64,000 bases of DNA from Carboxylicivirga sp. M1479. Its GTDB lineage: Bacteria > Bacteroidota > Bacteroidia > Bacteroidales > Marinilabiliaceae. The notes below the pieces were generated by a model that saw nothing but the letters and a program-made list of their open reading frames with translations, was not told the origin of the DNA and searched no databases. Positions 9,240 to 17,813 of the stretch are shown piece by piece (position 1 is the first letter of the stretch; every line of letters starts with the position of its first letter). Position numbers and translations under genes: made by a program. The stretch is taken from positions 59,807 to 123,806 of the forward strand of contig NZ_VKDE01000012.1 in NCBI RefSeq assembly GCF_007097485.1, written 5' to 3'.

Positions 9240-10121
9240 TTAATTTTGTTTAATATCTAGTTCAGCTAAGCAATGTTCAAGACTGTCTTCCCAGTGAGGG
9301 ATCGTTAGTTGATAAGCTTTTTTAATTTTGCCCTTGTTCATAACACTGTAATGTGGCCTAGGCGCAGGTGTTGGGTATTCTTTTGATTCAATAGGTTTTA
9401 AAGCACACTGGATACCCTTTTTTTTGTGAATTGTGCGAGCAAAATCATACCAGCTGGCAACTCCTTCGTTACTATAATGGTATATGCCAGCTATAAAAGG
9501 AATGGATTGAGCAATATCGCTTTTTACCATGTGAATTATACTTTTAGCCAAGTCGCCTGCATAGGTTGGAGATCCAATTTGATCGAAAATAATTCCTAGT
9601 TCATCACGCTCTTGACCTAATTTAATCATGGTTTTTACAAAGTTATTTCCATGAGAAGAGTATAACCAAGAAGTACGAATGACAATAGAATTATGATTTT
9701 TTTCCATTAAAAGCTGTTCGCCTTTAAGTTTCGTTTTCCCATAAACAGATTGAGGTGCTGTTGTATCACTTTCAATATATGGTTTGTGGTTGCAGCCATC
9801 AAAAACATAATCTGTTGATACATGTATAACTTTTGCATTTATTGCTTTAGATGCAAGCCCAATTACCTCTAAAGCCTGAGCATTTATTTCGTAAGCTAAA
9901 TTTTGATCCTCTTCAGCTTTGTCAACAGCTGTGTAAGCGGTGCAGTTGATAATGTAATCGTAATTGGTGTTTCTAACCGTCTCATCAAGCTTGTTACTAT
10001 CAGTTACATCTAGTGTTTCCAGAGAGGTAAACACGAAAGATGCTTCCTGAATGTCTTTACTCAGCTTTTGAATTTCGTTTCCTAGTTGCCCTTCAGAGCC
10101 AATTACTAATATTTGTGTCAT
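9240..10121 (-). CDS. rfbD: dTDP-4-dehydrorhamnose reductase
   Basis: A 293-residue short-chain dehydrogenase of the RmlD type. The nucleotide-binding motif is GSEGQLGNEI (8-17), STDYVFDG lies at 102-109, and the catalytic YxxxK pair is Tyr127/Lys131. It catalyses the last step of dTDP-L-rhamnose synthesis, NAD(P)H reduction of dTDP-4-dehydro-L-rhamnose. Its start overlaps the rfbC stop by one base, so the two are co-translated. rfbA lies upstream. The dehydratase rfbB is not in this window and must be elsewhere for the pathway to run. Confidence 0.93.
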   Translation of the reverse strand: MTQILVIGSEGQLGNEIQKLSKDIQEASFVFTSLETLDVTDSNKLDETVRNTNYDYIINCTAYTAVDKAEEDQNLAYEINAQALEVIGLASKAINAKVIHVSTDYVFDGCNHKPYIESDTTAPQSVYGKTKLKGEQLLMEKNHNSIVIRTSWLYSSHGNNFVKTMIKLGQERDELGIIFDQIGSPTYAGDLAKSIIHMVKSDIAQSIPFIAGIYHYSNEGVASWYDFARTIHKKKGIQCALKPIESKEYPTPAPRPHYSVMNKGKIKKAYQLTIPHWEDSLEHCLAELDIKQN

Positions 10122-10681
10122 CAGATACTGTATACAAAGTTATGTTCTGCCTCTTTGAATGATGGTAAAATTCGATCCTTGGACGAAATGATCGCCTCAT
10201 CAGTAGGTATTTTCCAATCGATCGCAAGAGAAGCATCGTTATATACTATGCCGCGTTCAGCTTCCTGACTATAGTAATTATCACATTTATACGATAGGAT
10301 GGCACTTTCGCTCAATACCGAAAAACCATGAGCAAAACCCTGAGGTATGTAAAACTGTAATTTGTTGTCGGCTGATAATTCAACAGCATAATGCTGACCA
10401 AATGTTGGGGAATTCTTACGTAGGTCAACCGCTACGTCGAGCACCTTACCTTCAAGTACTTGTATTAGTTTTGCCTGTGAGTATGGAGCTAGTTGGTAAT
10501 GTAGCCCACGTACAACACCATAGGTTGATTTAGAGATGTTATCCTGAACGAAATTGGCATTTATGCCAGCTTCTTTGTATTTGTTTTCAACATATGATTC
10601 GGTAAAGAAACCACGTGGATCCTCAAATACTTCTGGCTTAATAATTAAAAGGTTATGTATGTTTGTTTTTATAATCTCCAT
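10121..10681 (-). CDS. rfbC: dTDP-4-dehydrorhamnose 3,5-epimerase
   Basis: A 186-residue RmlC cupin of the usual length. DPRGFFTESY (21-30) forms part of the substrate site. The catalytic His61 is in RGLHYQ, and Tyr131 in SYKCDNYY fits the family acid. IPQGFAHGF (112-120) is the conserved cupin strand. It epimerises C3 and C5 of dTDP-4-dehydro-6-deoxy-glucose on the way to dTDP-L-rhamnose. Its stop codon overlaps the rfbD start, and rfbA ends up to a gap of 105 nt upstream that may contain an internal promoter. Confidence 0.94.
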   Translation of the reverse strand: MEIIKTNIHNLLIIKPEVFEDPRGFFTESYVENKYKEAGINANFVQDNISKSTYGVVRGLHYQLAPYSQAKLIQVLEGKVLDVAVDLRKNSPTFGQHYAVELSADNKLQFYIPQGFAHGFSVLSESAILSYKCDNYYSQEAERGIVYNDASLAIDWKIPTDEAIISSKDRILPSFKEAEHNFVYSI

Positions 10682-10786
10682 ATAAAAATATTTGATTGCA
10701 AATATAGAAAGATAATAAGTGTTTGTAGAATAGGATTGTCAAATTAAAACTAAAAGTCCGTTAAAAATTATTGATTATCATTTAAC

Positions 10787-11665
10787 TTAAGCCTGATCCG
10801 CTATTTTTAACAAGTACTGTCCGTATTCATTCTTTTTGAGCGGTTCGGCCAATTTTAGTAATTGTTCTTTGTTTATAAACCCATTAGAATAGGCTATTTC
10901 CTCTAAACATGCAACCATTAATCCTTGTCTGTTTTCAATGGTAGAAATAAAATTGGATGCTTGTAGAAGACTGTCGAATGTACCTGTATCTAGCCAGGCA
11001 GCTCCCCGGCCCAATTGTGTTAATTTTAGTCTATTCTCTTTCAGGTACAGCATGTTTAAGTCGGTTATTTCTAATTCGCCACGCTTAGATGGTTTTAAAG
11101 ATTTAGCTTTTTCTACCACATCATTACTGTAAAAATATAAACCAGTAACAGCATAGTTGCTTTTTGGCTTATCTGGTTTTTCTTCCAAAGAAAGGACATT
11201 GCCTTGCTTGTCGAATTCCGCAACACCATAACGCTCTGGATCATTTACATAGTAGCCAAATACCACAGCACCATCTTTAGTTTTTGAGGCTTCAGCTAAA
11301 ATATTGCTAAAGTCAAACGAATAAAAGATATTATCGCCTAATACTAACGCAACATCATCATCACCAATAAACTGTTCACCAATTATAAATGCTTGAGCTA
11401 AACCATCTGGTGATGGTTGTTCTTCATACGATAACTTAAGTCCTAAATCAGAGCCATTGCCAAATAAACGTTCATATAATGGCAAATCTTGGGGCGTACT
11501 AATAATTAGTATTTCTCGTATACCAGCAAGCATCAAAACCGATAGAGGGTAATAAATCATTGGTTTGTTATAAACCGGAATGATTTGTTTTGAAATGCTC
11601 TGGGTAATTGGATATAAGCGAGTGCCTGAGCCCCCTGCTAATATTATACCTTTTCTTTTTGTCAT
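10787..11665 (-). CDS. rfbA: Glucose-1-phosphate thymidylyltransferase
   Basis: A 292-residue RmlA nucleotidyltransferase. The N-terminal signature [11 protein letters not shown] (11-21) with [12 protein letters not shown] (24-35) binds nucleotide and phosphate, VLGDNIFY lies near residue 107, and [19 protein letters not shown] is the sugar-binding stretch. It forms dTDP-glucose from dTTP and glucose-1-phosphate, the committed step for dTDP-rhamnose. It lies between the UDP-sugar genes and rfbC/rfbD. Glucose-1-phosphate would come from the phosphoglucomutase at 7465-9213. Confidence 0.94.
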   Translation of the reverse strand: MTKRKGIILAGGSGTRLYPITQSISKQIIPVYNKPMIYYPLSVLMLAGIREILIISTPQDLPLYERLFGNGSDLGLKLSYEEQPSPDGLAQAFIIGEQFIGDDDVALVLGDNIFYSFDFSNILAEASKTKDGAVVFGYYVNDPERYGVAEFDKQGNVLSLEEKPDKPKSNYAVTGLYFYSNDVVEKAKSLKPSKRGELEITDLNMLYLKENRLKLTQLGRGAAWLDTGTFDSLLQASNFISTIENRQGLMVACLEEIAYSNGFINKEQLLKLAEPLKKNEYGQYLLKIADQA

Positions 11666-11694
11666 GATGCCAATTTTATTAGGGTAAAAAGTTA

Positions 11695-12645
11695 CTATGC
11701 ATTGCTGTTTTTCAATAGCGTATCAAAGTAATTGATCGTTTGTTTTAAGCCTTCCTTTAATTGAATCTTTGGTTCCCAATTATCAAGTTTTTCTTTTGCT
11801 AACTCAATATTAGGCTGACGTTGTAAAGGGTCATCAGCTGGTAATGGCTGATAGCTAATTTTTGATTTTGAATTGGTGAGCTCAATAACTGCTTTTGCTA
11901 ATTCAAGCATGGTAAATTCATTTGGATTGCCAATGTTAACAGGACCAATGAAGTCATTGCAGTTCATCATCCGTATCATACCTTCCAATAGGTCGTCGAC
12001 ATACTGAAAACTGCGAGTTTGTAATCCATCACCAAAAATAGTAATGTCCTCTCCTTTTAGTGCTTGAACAATGAAGTTTGAAACCACACGCCCATCGTTA
12101 GGGTTCATTCTCGGTCCGTATGTATTAAAAATTCGAATAATGCGAATGTCCACATCGTTTTGGTCGTGGTAATTCATAAATAAACTTTCGGCACAACGTT
12201 TTCCCTCATCATAGCATGAACGAATGCCAATAGGGTTGACATTTCCCCAGTAATCTTCTGTTTGAGGATGTACTAATGGATCGCCATATACCTCACTGGT
12301 TGATGCTTGTAATATGCGTGCTTTAATGCGTTTAGCCAAACCAAGCATGTTTATAGCGCCCATTACCGATGTTTTGATGGTTTTAATGGAGTTGTATTGG
12401 TAATGAACCGGTGAAGCAGGACATGCCAAGTTATAAATTTGGTCAACTTCCACAAAATAAGGGTGTGTAATGTCGTGACGGATTAATTCAAAATAGGGGT
12501 TATCCATTAAATGTACCACATTGTCCTTGGCGCCTGTAAAGTAATTATCCATGCAAATGACTTCATTTCCCTCGTTTAAAAGTCTTTCGCATAAGTGTGA
12601 TCCAATAAAACCTGCACCTCCGGTTACTAATATTCTATTTTTCAT
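11695..12645 (-). CDS. UDP-glucuronate decarboxylase (UDP-xylose synthase) family SDR
   Basis: A 316-residue extended short-chain dehydrogenase. GGAGFIGSH (9-17) binds NAD, and the catalytic set includes the Thr116-Ser117-Glu118 region and Tyr145/Lys149 in YDEGKR. The [13 protein letters not shown] stretch and [10 protein letters not shown] are characteristic of UDP-glucuronate decarboxylases rather than UDP-glucose epimerases. It should turn UDP-glucuronate into UDP-xylose with NAD recycling. The gene upstream on the same strand is UDP-glucose dehydrogenase, which makes its substrate, supporting the assignment. A terminator-like hairpin separates the two genes, so they may not share one transcript. 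Confidence 0.88.
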   Translation of the reverse strand: MKNRILVTGGAGFIGSHLCERLLNEGNEVICMDNYFTGAKDNVVHLMDNPYFELIRHDITHPYFVEVDQIYNLACPASPVHYQYNSIKTIKTSVMGAINMLGLAKRIKARILQASTSEVYGDPLVHPQTEDYWGNVNPIGIRSCYDEGKRCAESLFMNYHDQNDVDIRIIRIFNTYGPRMNPNDGRVVSNFIVQALKGEDITIFGDGLQTRSFQYVDDLLEGMIRMMNCNDFIGPVNIGNPNEFTMLELAKAVIELTNSKSKISYQPLPADDPLQRQPNIELAKEKLDNWEPKIQLKEGLKQTINYFDTLLKNSNA

Positions 12646-12692
12646 CGTTTACTATCTTAAAATTCTAAGGACAATGTGTTGTTTGAAACAAT

Positions 12693-12728
12693 AAAGCCCA
12701 ACTGTTGCATTTGGAACAGTTAGGCTTT
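12693..12728 (-). terminator. Terminator-like hairpin after ugd
   Basis: Arms AAAGCCcAACTGTT and AACAGTTaGGCTTT pair around an 8-nt loop, with one C/A mismatch. It sits 9 nt beyond the ugd stop on the minus strand and is followed by TATTGTTT rather than a pure T run. It may attenuate read-through into the decarboxylase gene. Confidence 0.65.
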
Positions 12729-12736
12729 AAGTAGTT

Positions 12737-14059
12737 TTATTTTACATTTGGTCTACCAATGCTGTAGTAGGTATAGCCAAACTCTTTCATTTCTGCAGGA
12801 TCGTAAATGTTACGACCATCAAATACAACCTTATTGTGCATTAATTTATCCATTACCTTGTAGTTAGGCACTCTAAACTCAGGCCATTCGGTAATCAAAA
12901 TAAGAGCGTCAGCTTCAATTAATACATCGTACTGATCTTTTCCATACTCGATAGTATCGCCTAGTTGATGCTTGGCTTCGTCCATAGCAACTGGGTCGTA
13001 GGCTTTTACTTTTGCACCTAATTCAATTAATGCATTGGCAATCACTACTGCAGGAGCTTCACGCATGTCGTCAGTGTGAGGTTTGAATGATAGGCCCCAC
13101 ATCGCAAAAGTTAATCCTTTTACTTCTGGAAAGTGTTGTCTTATTTTTTTAATGATGACCTTTTTCTGATCGTCATTAACGTTCTCAACCGCTTCTAATA
13201 TGCGAAGATTGTAGTTGTTTAGTTGAGCTGTTTTAATAATGGCCTTAACATCTTTTGGAAAGCATGATCCGCCATAACCTGCACCTGCGTATATAAATTT
13301 ATTACCTATGCGCGTATCAGATCCAATACCACGACGAACGTTGTTAACATCAGCACCCACTATCTCACACAAGTTAGCGATGTCGTTCATGAAACTAATT
13401 TTGGTTGCTAGCATGGCATTGGCGGCATACTTGGTCATTTCTGCTGAAGGAACATCCATAAATAATATTGGGTGGCCGTTTAGAACAAATGGCTTGTATA
13501 AGCGATTCATTAGTTTCTCAGCCCTATCTGATTCAATACCAACAACTATTCTATCAGGCTTAAGGAAATCCTCCACCGCACTTCCCTCTTTTAGGAATTC
13601 AGGGTTTGAGGCAACATCAAAATCAAGTTCAACTCCTCTTTTCTCTAATTCATCCTGAATGGCTGCTTTTACTTTTTGAGCTGTTCCAATCGGTACGGTG
13701 CTTTTGGTTATAACCACTAAATAGTGATTCATGTTTCTACCAATTTGTCTCGCAACCTCTAGTACGTGGCTTAAATCAGCACTGCCATCTTCTCCAGGAG
13801 GGGTGCCAACAGCAATAAAAATTGCTTCGGAATGTGTCAGACTATTCTTTAAACTAGTGGTAAAAAATAAACGTTCTTTTTCAACGTTCTTAACTACCAT
13901 TTGGTCTAAACCAGGTTCGTAAATAGGAATAATTCCATCTTTAAGTTTAGCAATTTTATCTTCATCAATGTCAACACAAGTAACATTAATGCCTGTGTCG
14001 GCAAAGCACGTGCCGGTTACTAAACCCACATAACCAGTTCCAACGATTGAGATTTTCAT
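12737..14059 (-). CDS. ugd: UDP-glucose 6-dehydrogenase
   Basis: A 440-residue UDP-glucose/GDP-mannose dehydrogenase. The NAD-binding motif is GTGYVGLVTG (7-16), TKSTVPIGT lies at 119-127, and the catalytic cysteine is Cys266 in GYGGSCFPKD, with Lys269 adjacent. The dimerisation and C-terminal UDP-binding domains are complete (WGLSFKPHTDDMREAPA, then GRNIYDP). It oxidises UDP-glucose twice to UDP-glucuronate. It precedes the UDP-glucuronate decarboxylase gene, so UDP-xylose or glucuronate for surface polysaccharide is the likely use. Confidence 0.95.
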   Translation of the reverse strand: MKISIVGTGYVGLVTGTCFADTGINVTCVDIDEDKIAKLKDGIIPIYEPGLDQMVVKNVEKERLFFTTSLKNSLTHSEAIFIAVGTPPGEDGSADLSHVLEVARQIGRNMNHYLVVITKSTVPIGTAQKVKAAIQDELEKRGVELDFDVASNPEFLKEGSAVEDFLKPDRIVVGIESDRAEKLMNRLYKPFVLNGHPILFMDVPSAEMTKYAANAMLATKISFMNDIANLCEIVGADVNNVRRGIGSDTRIGNKFIYAGAGYGGSCFPKDVKAIIKTAQLNNYNLRILEAVENVNDDQKKVIIKKIRQHFPEVKGLTFAMWGLSFKPHTDDMREAPAVVIANALIELGAKVKAYDPVAMDEAKHQLGDTIEYGKDQYDVLIEADALILITEWPEFRVPNYKVMDKLMHNKVVFDGRNIYDPAEMKEFGYTYYSIGRPNVK

Positions 14060-14375
14060 AAGCGATTGTATTTTAAAAACTAAGGCTAATCAGTGATTTT
14101 ATTATCAATTGAAAATACTATTAATAATTGATTTATTACAAAAAGACAAAATTATAATTTTTATTGTTTATATGATGCTCAAGAGTAAATGTAATCCATG
14201 ATTTATGGTATATTTTATTACGTGATAGTAATCGGTATCAGGTAGCTGATGTATTGTTCTTTTTAAATGATTGACAATGAAAAAAATGGTAAGATTTGTA
14301 TTGGATTATGAGTGAACGGAGGAGAGGTTGATTGTTAATTTATATTTAAGTCTTTTATACCTGAGAAAAAGTAAC
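14060..14375. other. Divergent intergenic region between ugd and rpsA
   Basis: AT-rich non-coding DNA between divergently transcribed ugd and rpsA. It should hold the promoters of both. Only the rpsA -7 element (14376-14383) is clear. No open frame, repeat or stable hairpin stood out. Confidence 0.4.
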
Positions 14376-14383
14376 TACTTTTG
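14376..14383 (+). promoter_or_regulatory. rpsA -7 promoter element TACTTTTG
   Basis: An exact TAnnTTTG match followed by C, 55 nt before the rpsA ATG. Position and strength fit the housekeeping promoter of a highly expressed ribosomal gene. The long A/T-rich leader after it has no Shine-Dalgarno sequence, as usual for this phylum. Confidence 0.65.
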
Positions 14384-14438
14384 CAGCGATTTTTACAATA
14401 TATAATGTCTAACTACTAGATTTTTAACATTTATTAAA

Positions 14439-16292
14439 ATGGCAGAAGAAAAAGTGAATGCTGAGGAGCAAGAAGCTCCTGTAGTAAAGGAAACGGTAGC
14501 TAACGTACCAATGGAAGATTTTGATTGGGATAGCTATGAAGCAGGTGACGCTGTAATTGGTGGCGCTTCAAAAGAAGAGTTAGCAGAGATGTATGACAAA
14601 ACATTGTCTACAATTTCTGAAAAAGAAGTTATTGAAGGTGAAGTTATTACTCTAACTAAACGTGAGGTAGTAATTAACATCGGCTTTAAATCTGACGGTA
14701 TTGTTAGCCGTAACGAATTTCGTTACAACCCTGAGTTAGCAGTAGGTGATAAGGTAGAAGTTTATGTTGAGAGCCAAGAAGACAAAAAAGGACAGTTAGT
14801 ACTTTCTCACAAGAAAGCACGTGCTTTACGTTCTTGGGATCGTGTAAACGAAGCTTTGGATAACGATGAGGTTATCAAGGGTTACATTAAGTGTCGCACA
14901 AAAGGTGGTATGATCGTTGACGTATTTGGTATTGAGGCATTCTTGCCAGGATCTCAGATTGACGTGAAGCCTATTCGCGATTACGATATGTACGTAGGTA
15001 AAACAATGGAATTTAAAGTGGTTAAAATTAACCCTGAGTTCAAAAACGTTGTTGTATCTCACAAAGCACTTATCGAGGCTGAACTTGAGCAGCAGAAGAA
15101 AGATATTATCTCTAAGCTTGAAAAAGGTCAGGTATTGGAAGGAACTGTTAAGAACATCACTTCTTACGGTGTATTCATCGACCTTGGTGGCGTAGACGGA
15201 TTGATTCACATTACTGACCTTTCTTGGGGTCGCGTGAACCATCCAGAAGAAATCGTTCAGTTGGATCAGAAATTGAACGTTGTAATCCTTGATTTTGATG
15301 ATGAGAAGAAGCGTATTGCTTTAGGATTGAAGCAATTGACTGCTCATCCATGGGATTCATTGGATACAGAAATGAAAGTTGGTGACATTGTTAAAGGTAA
15401 AGTGGTTGTAATGGCTGACTATGGTGCATTCGTTGAGATTGCTGCTGGTGTTGAAGGTCTTATCCACGTATCAGAAATGTCATGGTCGCAGCACTTACGT
15501 AGCGCTCAAGATTTCTTAAAGGTAGGCGACGAAGTAGAAGCTATGGTATTGACATTGGATCGCGACGAGCGTAAAATGTCTTTAGGTATCAAGCAGCTTA
15601 AAGCTGATCCTTGGGAGAAAATTGAAGAGAAGTATGCAGTTGGTAGCAAGCACTCTGCTACTGTTCGTAACTTCACTAACTTCGGTGTTTTTGTAGAGAT
15701 TGAAGAAGGTATTGATGGATTAATCCATATCTCTGATCTTTCTTGGACTAAGAAAATTAAGCACCCAGCAGAATTTACTGCTATCGGCGAGGCTATTGAA
15801 GTTGTTGTTCTTGAAATCGACAAAGAAAATCGTCGCTTAAGCTTAGGTCATAAGCAATTGGAAGAGAATCCTTGGGATGTATTCGAAGGGATCTTTACTG
15901 TTGATTCAATTCACGAAGGAACAATCGTTGACATCTTTGACAAAGGTGCTGTAATTGCATTGCAGTATGGTGTTGAAGGATTTGCAACTCCACGTCACTT
16001 AGCAAAAGAGGATAACTCACAAGCTAAAGTTGATGAGAAGCTTGACTTCAAAGTGATTGAATTCAATAAAGCAGCTAAGCGTATTATTCTTTCTCACTCA
16101 CGTACTTTCGAAGATGCTAATAAGTCTGAAGAAGTAGCCGCTAAAAAAGCTGCCTCAAAAGCTGCTAAAAAAGGTGTGAAGAAGTTGAATGATAACTTAG
16201 AAAAGACTACTTTAGGTGATATTTCTGAATTAGCAGCTCTAAAAAATCAGTTAGAAGCTAACGAAGGAAATTCTGAAGGAAGCAAAGAATAA
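14439..16292 (+). CDS. rpsA: 30S ribosomal protein S1
   Basis: A 617-residue protein with six S1 RNA-binding repeats at about residues 62-130, 145-210, 228-300, 313-386, 400-472 and 485-558. They show the repeating GxVxxxxxxGxFV, GLIHxSDLSW and LGxKQL patterns (for example GVFIDLGGVDGLIHITDLSW). An acidic N-terminal extension and a Lys/Ala-rich tail flank them. It binds mRNA and the ribosome during initiation. Codon use is strongly biased (many GGT, CGT, AAA), as expected for a highly expressed gene. The STAS gene follows 18 nt later and may be read through from it. Confidence 0.96.
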   Translation: MAEEKVNAEEQEAPVVKETVANVPMEDFDWDSYEAGDAVIGGASKEELAEMYDKTLSTISEKEVIEGEVITLTKREVVINIGFKSDGIVSRNEFRYNPELAVGDKVEVYVESQEDKKGQLVLSHKKARALRSWDRVNEALDNDEVIKGYIKCRTKGGMIVDVFGIEAFLPGSQIDVKPIRDYDMYVGKTMEFKVVKINPEFKNVVVSHKALIEAELEQQKKDIISKLEKGQVLEGTVKNITSYGVFIDLGGVDGLIHITDLSWGRVNHPEEIVQLDQKLNVVILDFDDEKKRIALGLKQLTAHPWDSLDTEMKVGDIVKGKVVVMADYGAFVEIAAGVEGLIHVSEMSWSQHLRSAQDFLKVGDEVEAMVLTLDRDERKMSLGIKQLKADPWEKIEEKYAVGSKHSATVRNFTNFGVFVEIEEGIDGLIHISDLSWTKKIKHPAEFTAIGEAIEVVVLEIDKENRRLSLGHKQLEENPWDVFEGIFTVDSIHEGTIVDIFDKGAVIALQYGVEGFATPRHLAKEDNSQAKVDEKLDFKVIEFNKAAKRIILSHSRTFEDANKSEEVAAKKAASKAAKKGVKKLNDNLEKTTLGDISELAALKNQLEANEGNSEGSKE

Positions 16293-16310
16293 GTTAAAAA
16301 TCAACGATAT

Positions 16311-16667
16311 ATGGACTTCAAAATTGATAAACTAGACGATTTTACATTGGTTCAGGTTCTGAAAGAAAAGATGGACACACATGTGGCACCTACTTTAAAA
16401 TCAGAATTGGTACTGCTATCTGGTAATGGTGAAAAAAATATTTTACTTGATCTTGGAAAGTGTAATTATTGTGATTCGTCGGGTTTAAGTGCAATTTTGG
16501 TGGCCAATCGATTGTGTAAAAATGCTGATGGGGTATTTGTATTGGCAGGCTTGCAGCCGGCAGTGGAGCGTTTGATTTCTGTGTCGCAGCTTGACTCTGT
16601 TTTAAATATTGCTCCATCACTAGAGGATGGTATACAAGTTATAAGAAAAGCGATTGAAGCAATTTAA
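16311..16667 (+). CDS. STAS-domain protein, anti-anti-sigma factor type
   Basis: A 118-residue single STAS domain. The phosphorylatable serine site is CDSSGLSAIL (Ser56/Ser57), preceded by the strand NILLDLGKC. The length and motif fit SpoIIAA/RsbV-like antagonists, which are regulated by a serine kinase. It lies between rpsA and ribonuclease Z, and its stop overlaps the rnz start in TAATG, so it is translationally coupled to rnz. No partner kinase or phosphatase is in the window, so its circuit is unknown. Confidence 0.85.
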   Translation: MDFKIDKLDDFTLVQVLKEKMDTHVAPTLKSELVLLSGNGEKNILLDLGKCNYCDSSGLSAILVANRLCKNADGVFVLAGLQPAVERLISVSQLDSVLNIAPSLEDGIQVIRKAIEAI

Positions 16668-17581
16668 TGGCCTTATCTTTAACTATCCTCGGAAGTAATT
16701 CAGCATTACCGACATCGGATAGATATCCTACCGCTCAGATACTACGTGTATCTGAGCGTTTTTTTTTAATAGATTGTGGCGAAGGAACCCAAATGCAGCT
16801 TCGTCGTAATAAGGTTAATTTCTCTAAGATTAACCACATTTTCTTATCGCACTTGCATGGCGATCACATATTCGGATTAATCGGGTTGATTTCTACATTC
16901 GGTTTGTTAGGGCGATATAAACCACTAACCATTCATGCGCATCCCGATTTAAAAGGCTTGCTACAGCCTCATCTTGATTATTTCTGTTCTGATTTGCCCT
17001 ATCATGTAATCTTTAGTGATCTCACTTATGATGAGCCTCGGGTCATTTATGAGGATAAAAAAGTGATTGTAAAATCATTTCCATTGTCTCATCGGGTACC
17101 AACCTGCGGTTTTTTATTTGAAGAAAAACCCAAGGAACCAAACATTAGAAAAGAGGCCATTGAAAAATATAATTTATCCGTTCCTGAAATAGTAGCGATA
17201 AAAAATGGTCAAGACTTCATCGGAGAGGATGGGGAAGTGGTTAACCAAAATGAGCTGGTGCAACTGCCACCCAAGCCATTGTCTTACGCATTTTGCTCCG
17301 ACACGCGTTATTATCGACGTGTAATCCCCGTGATAAAGGGAGTGGATCTTTTGTACCATGAATCTACCTTTTTGCACGAGCTGAAAGATTTGGCTAAGCG
17401 AACTAGTCATAGTACAGCGAAACAGGCTGCTACTATTGCTAGGGATGCTGAAGTGAAACACTTATTGTTGGGCCATTTTTCAAGTCGGTATAAAGATGTA
17501 AGTCCATTGGCTGAGGAGGCTAAGGAGATCTTTGCTAAAACAACCTTAGTAAAGGATAATCAGACTTTTGAGTTGAAGTAG
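16667..17581 (+). CDS. rnz: Ribonuclease Z
   Basis: A 304-residue metallo-beta-lactamase-fold nuclease. The HxHxDH zinc motif is SHLHGDHIFG (His62, His64, Asp66, His67). Further metal ligands lie in FPLSHRVPTCG, AFCSDTRY and LLGHFSSRY, and the N-terminal ILGSNSALPT and CGEGTQMQLRR are typical RNase Z sequences. It cleaves the 3' trailer from tRNA precursors. The start codon overlaps the stop of the STAS gene by one base. The length equals the usual short-form RNase Z. Confidence 0.95.
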   Translation: MALSLTILGSNSALPTSDRYPTAQILRVSERFFLIDCGEGTQMQLRRNKVNFSKINHIFLSHLHGDHIFGLIGLISTFGLLGRYKPLTIHAHPDLKGLLQPHLDYFCSDLPYHVIFSDLTYDEPRVIYEDKKVIVKSFPLSHRVPTCGFLFEEKPKEPNIRKEAIEKYNLSVPEIVAIKNGQDFIGEDGEVVNQNELVQLPPKPLSYAFCSDTRYYRRVIPVIKGVDLLYHESTFLHELKDLAKRTSHSTAKQAATIARDAEVKHLLLGHFSSRYKDVSPLAEEAKEIFAKTTLVKDNQTFELK

Positions 17582-17727
17582 TCATCTTGCTTTTTAGGCT
17601 TCTCTTCCCTTTTTCAAGAATAAAATGTATAAAAATGCTAATGAAGCAAAATTAGTGTAAACTGCTCTGCTGTTGCGTTTGCGTGAATTGTGTTCGTCCA
17701 TGTCATTTGCACTAAGATTAAATAGTA

Positions 17728-17743
17728 ATGCAAACGCTTGCAT
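17728..17743. promoter_or_regulatory. LacI-type operator ATGCAAACGCTTGCAT upstream of susC
   Basis: A 16-bp near-palindrome centred on CG, of the LacI/GalR operator type. An almost identical site occurs at 25167-25182, upstream of the GH2 gene. The LacI-family gene at 24082-25110 lies between the two genes they precede, so both are likely sites for that regulator. Here the operator is 70 nt before the SusC ATG and 17 nt upstream of a near-consensus -7 element (CATATTTG, 17761-17768). Confidence 0.75.
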
Positions 17744-17813
17744 GAAATAAAATATTAATTCATATTTGTGAAGATTTTTGATTTGAATTATCGTTTAACC
17801 AAAATTAGATCAA

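Noticed and set aside
14826..15242. 138-codon frame antisense to rpsA
   Set aside because: Arises from the codon bias of the S1 repeats; no leader or motif.
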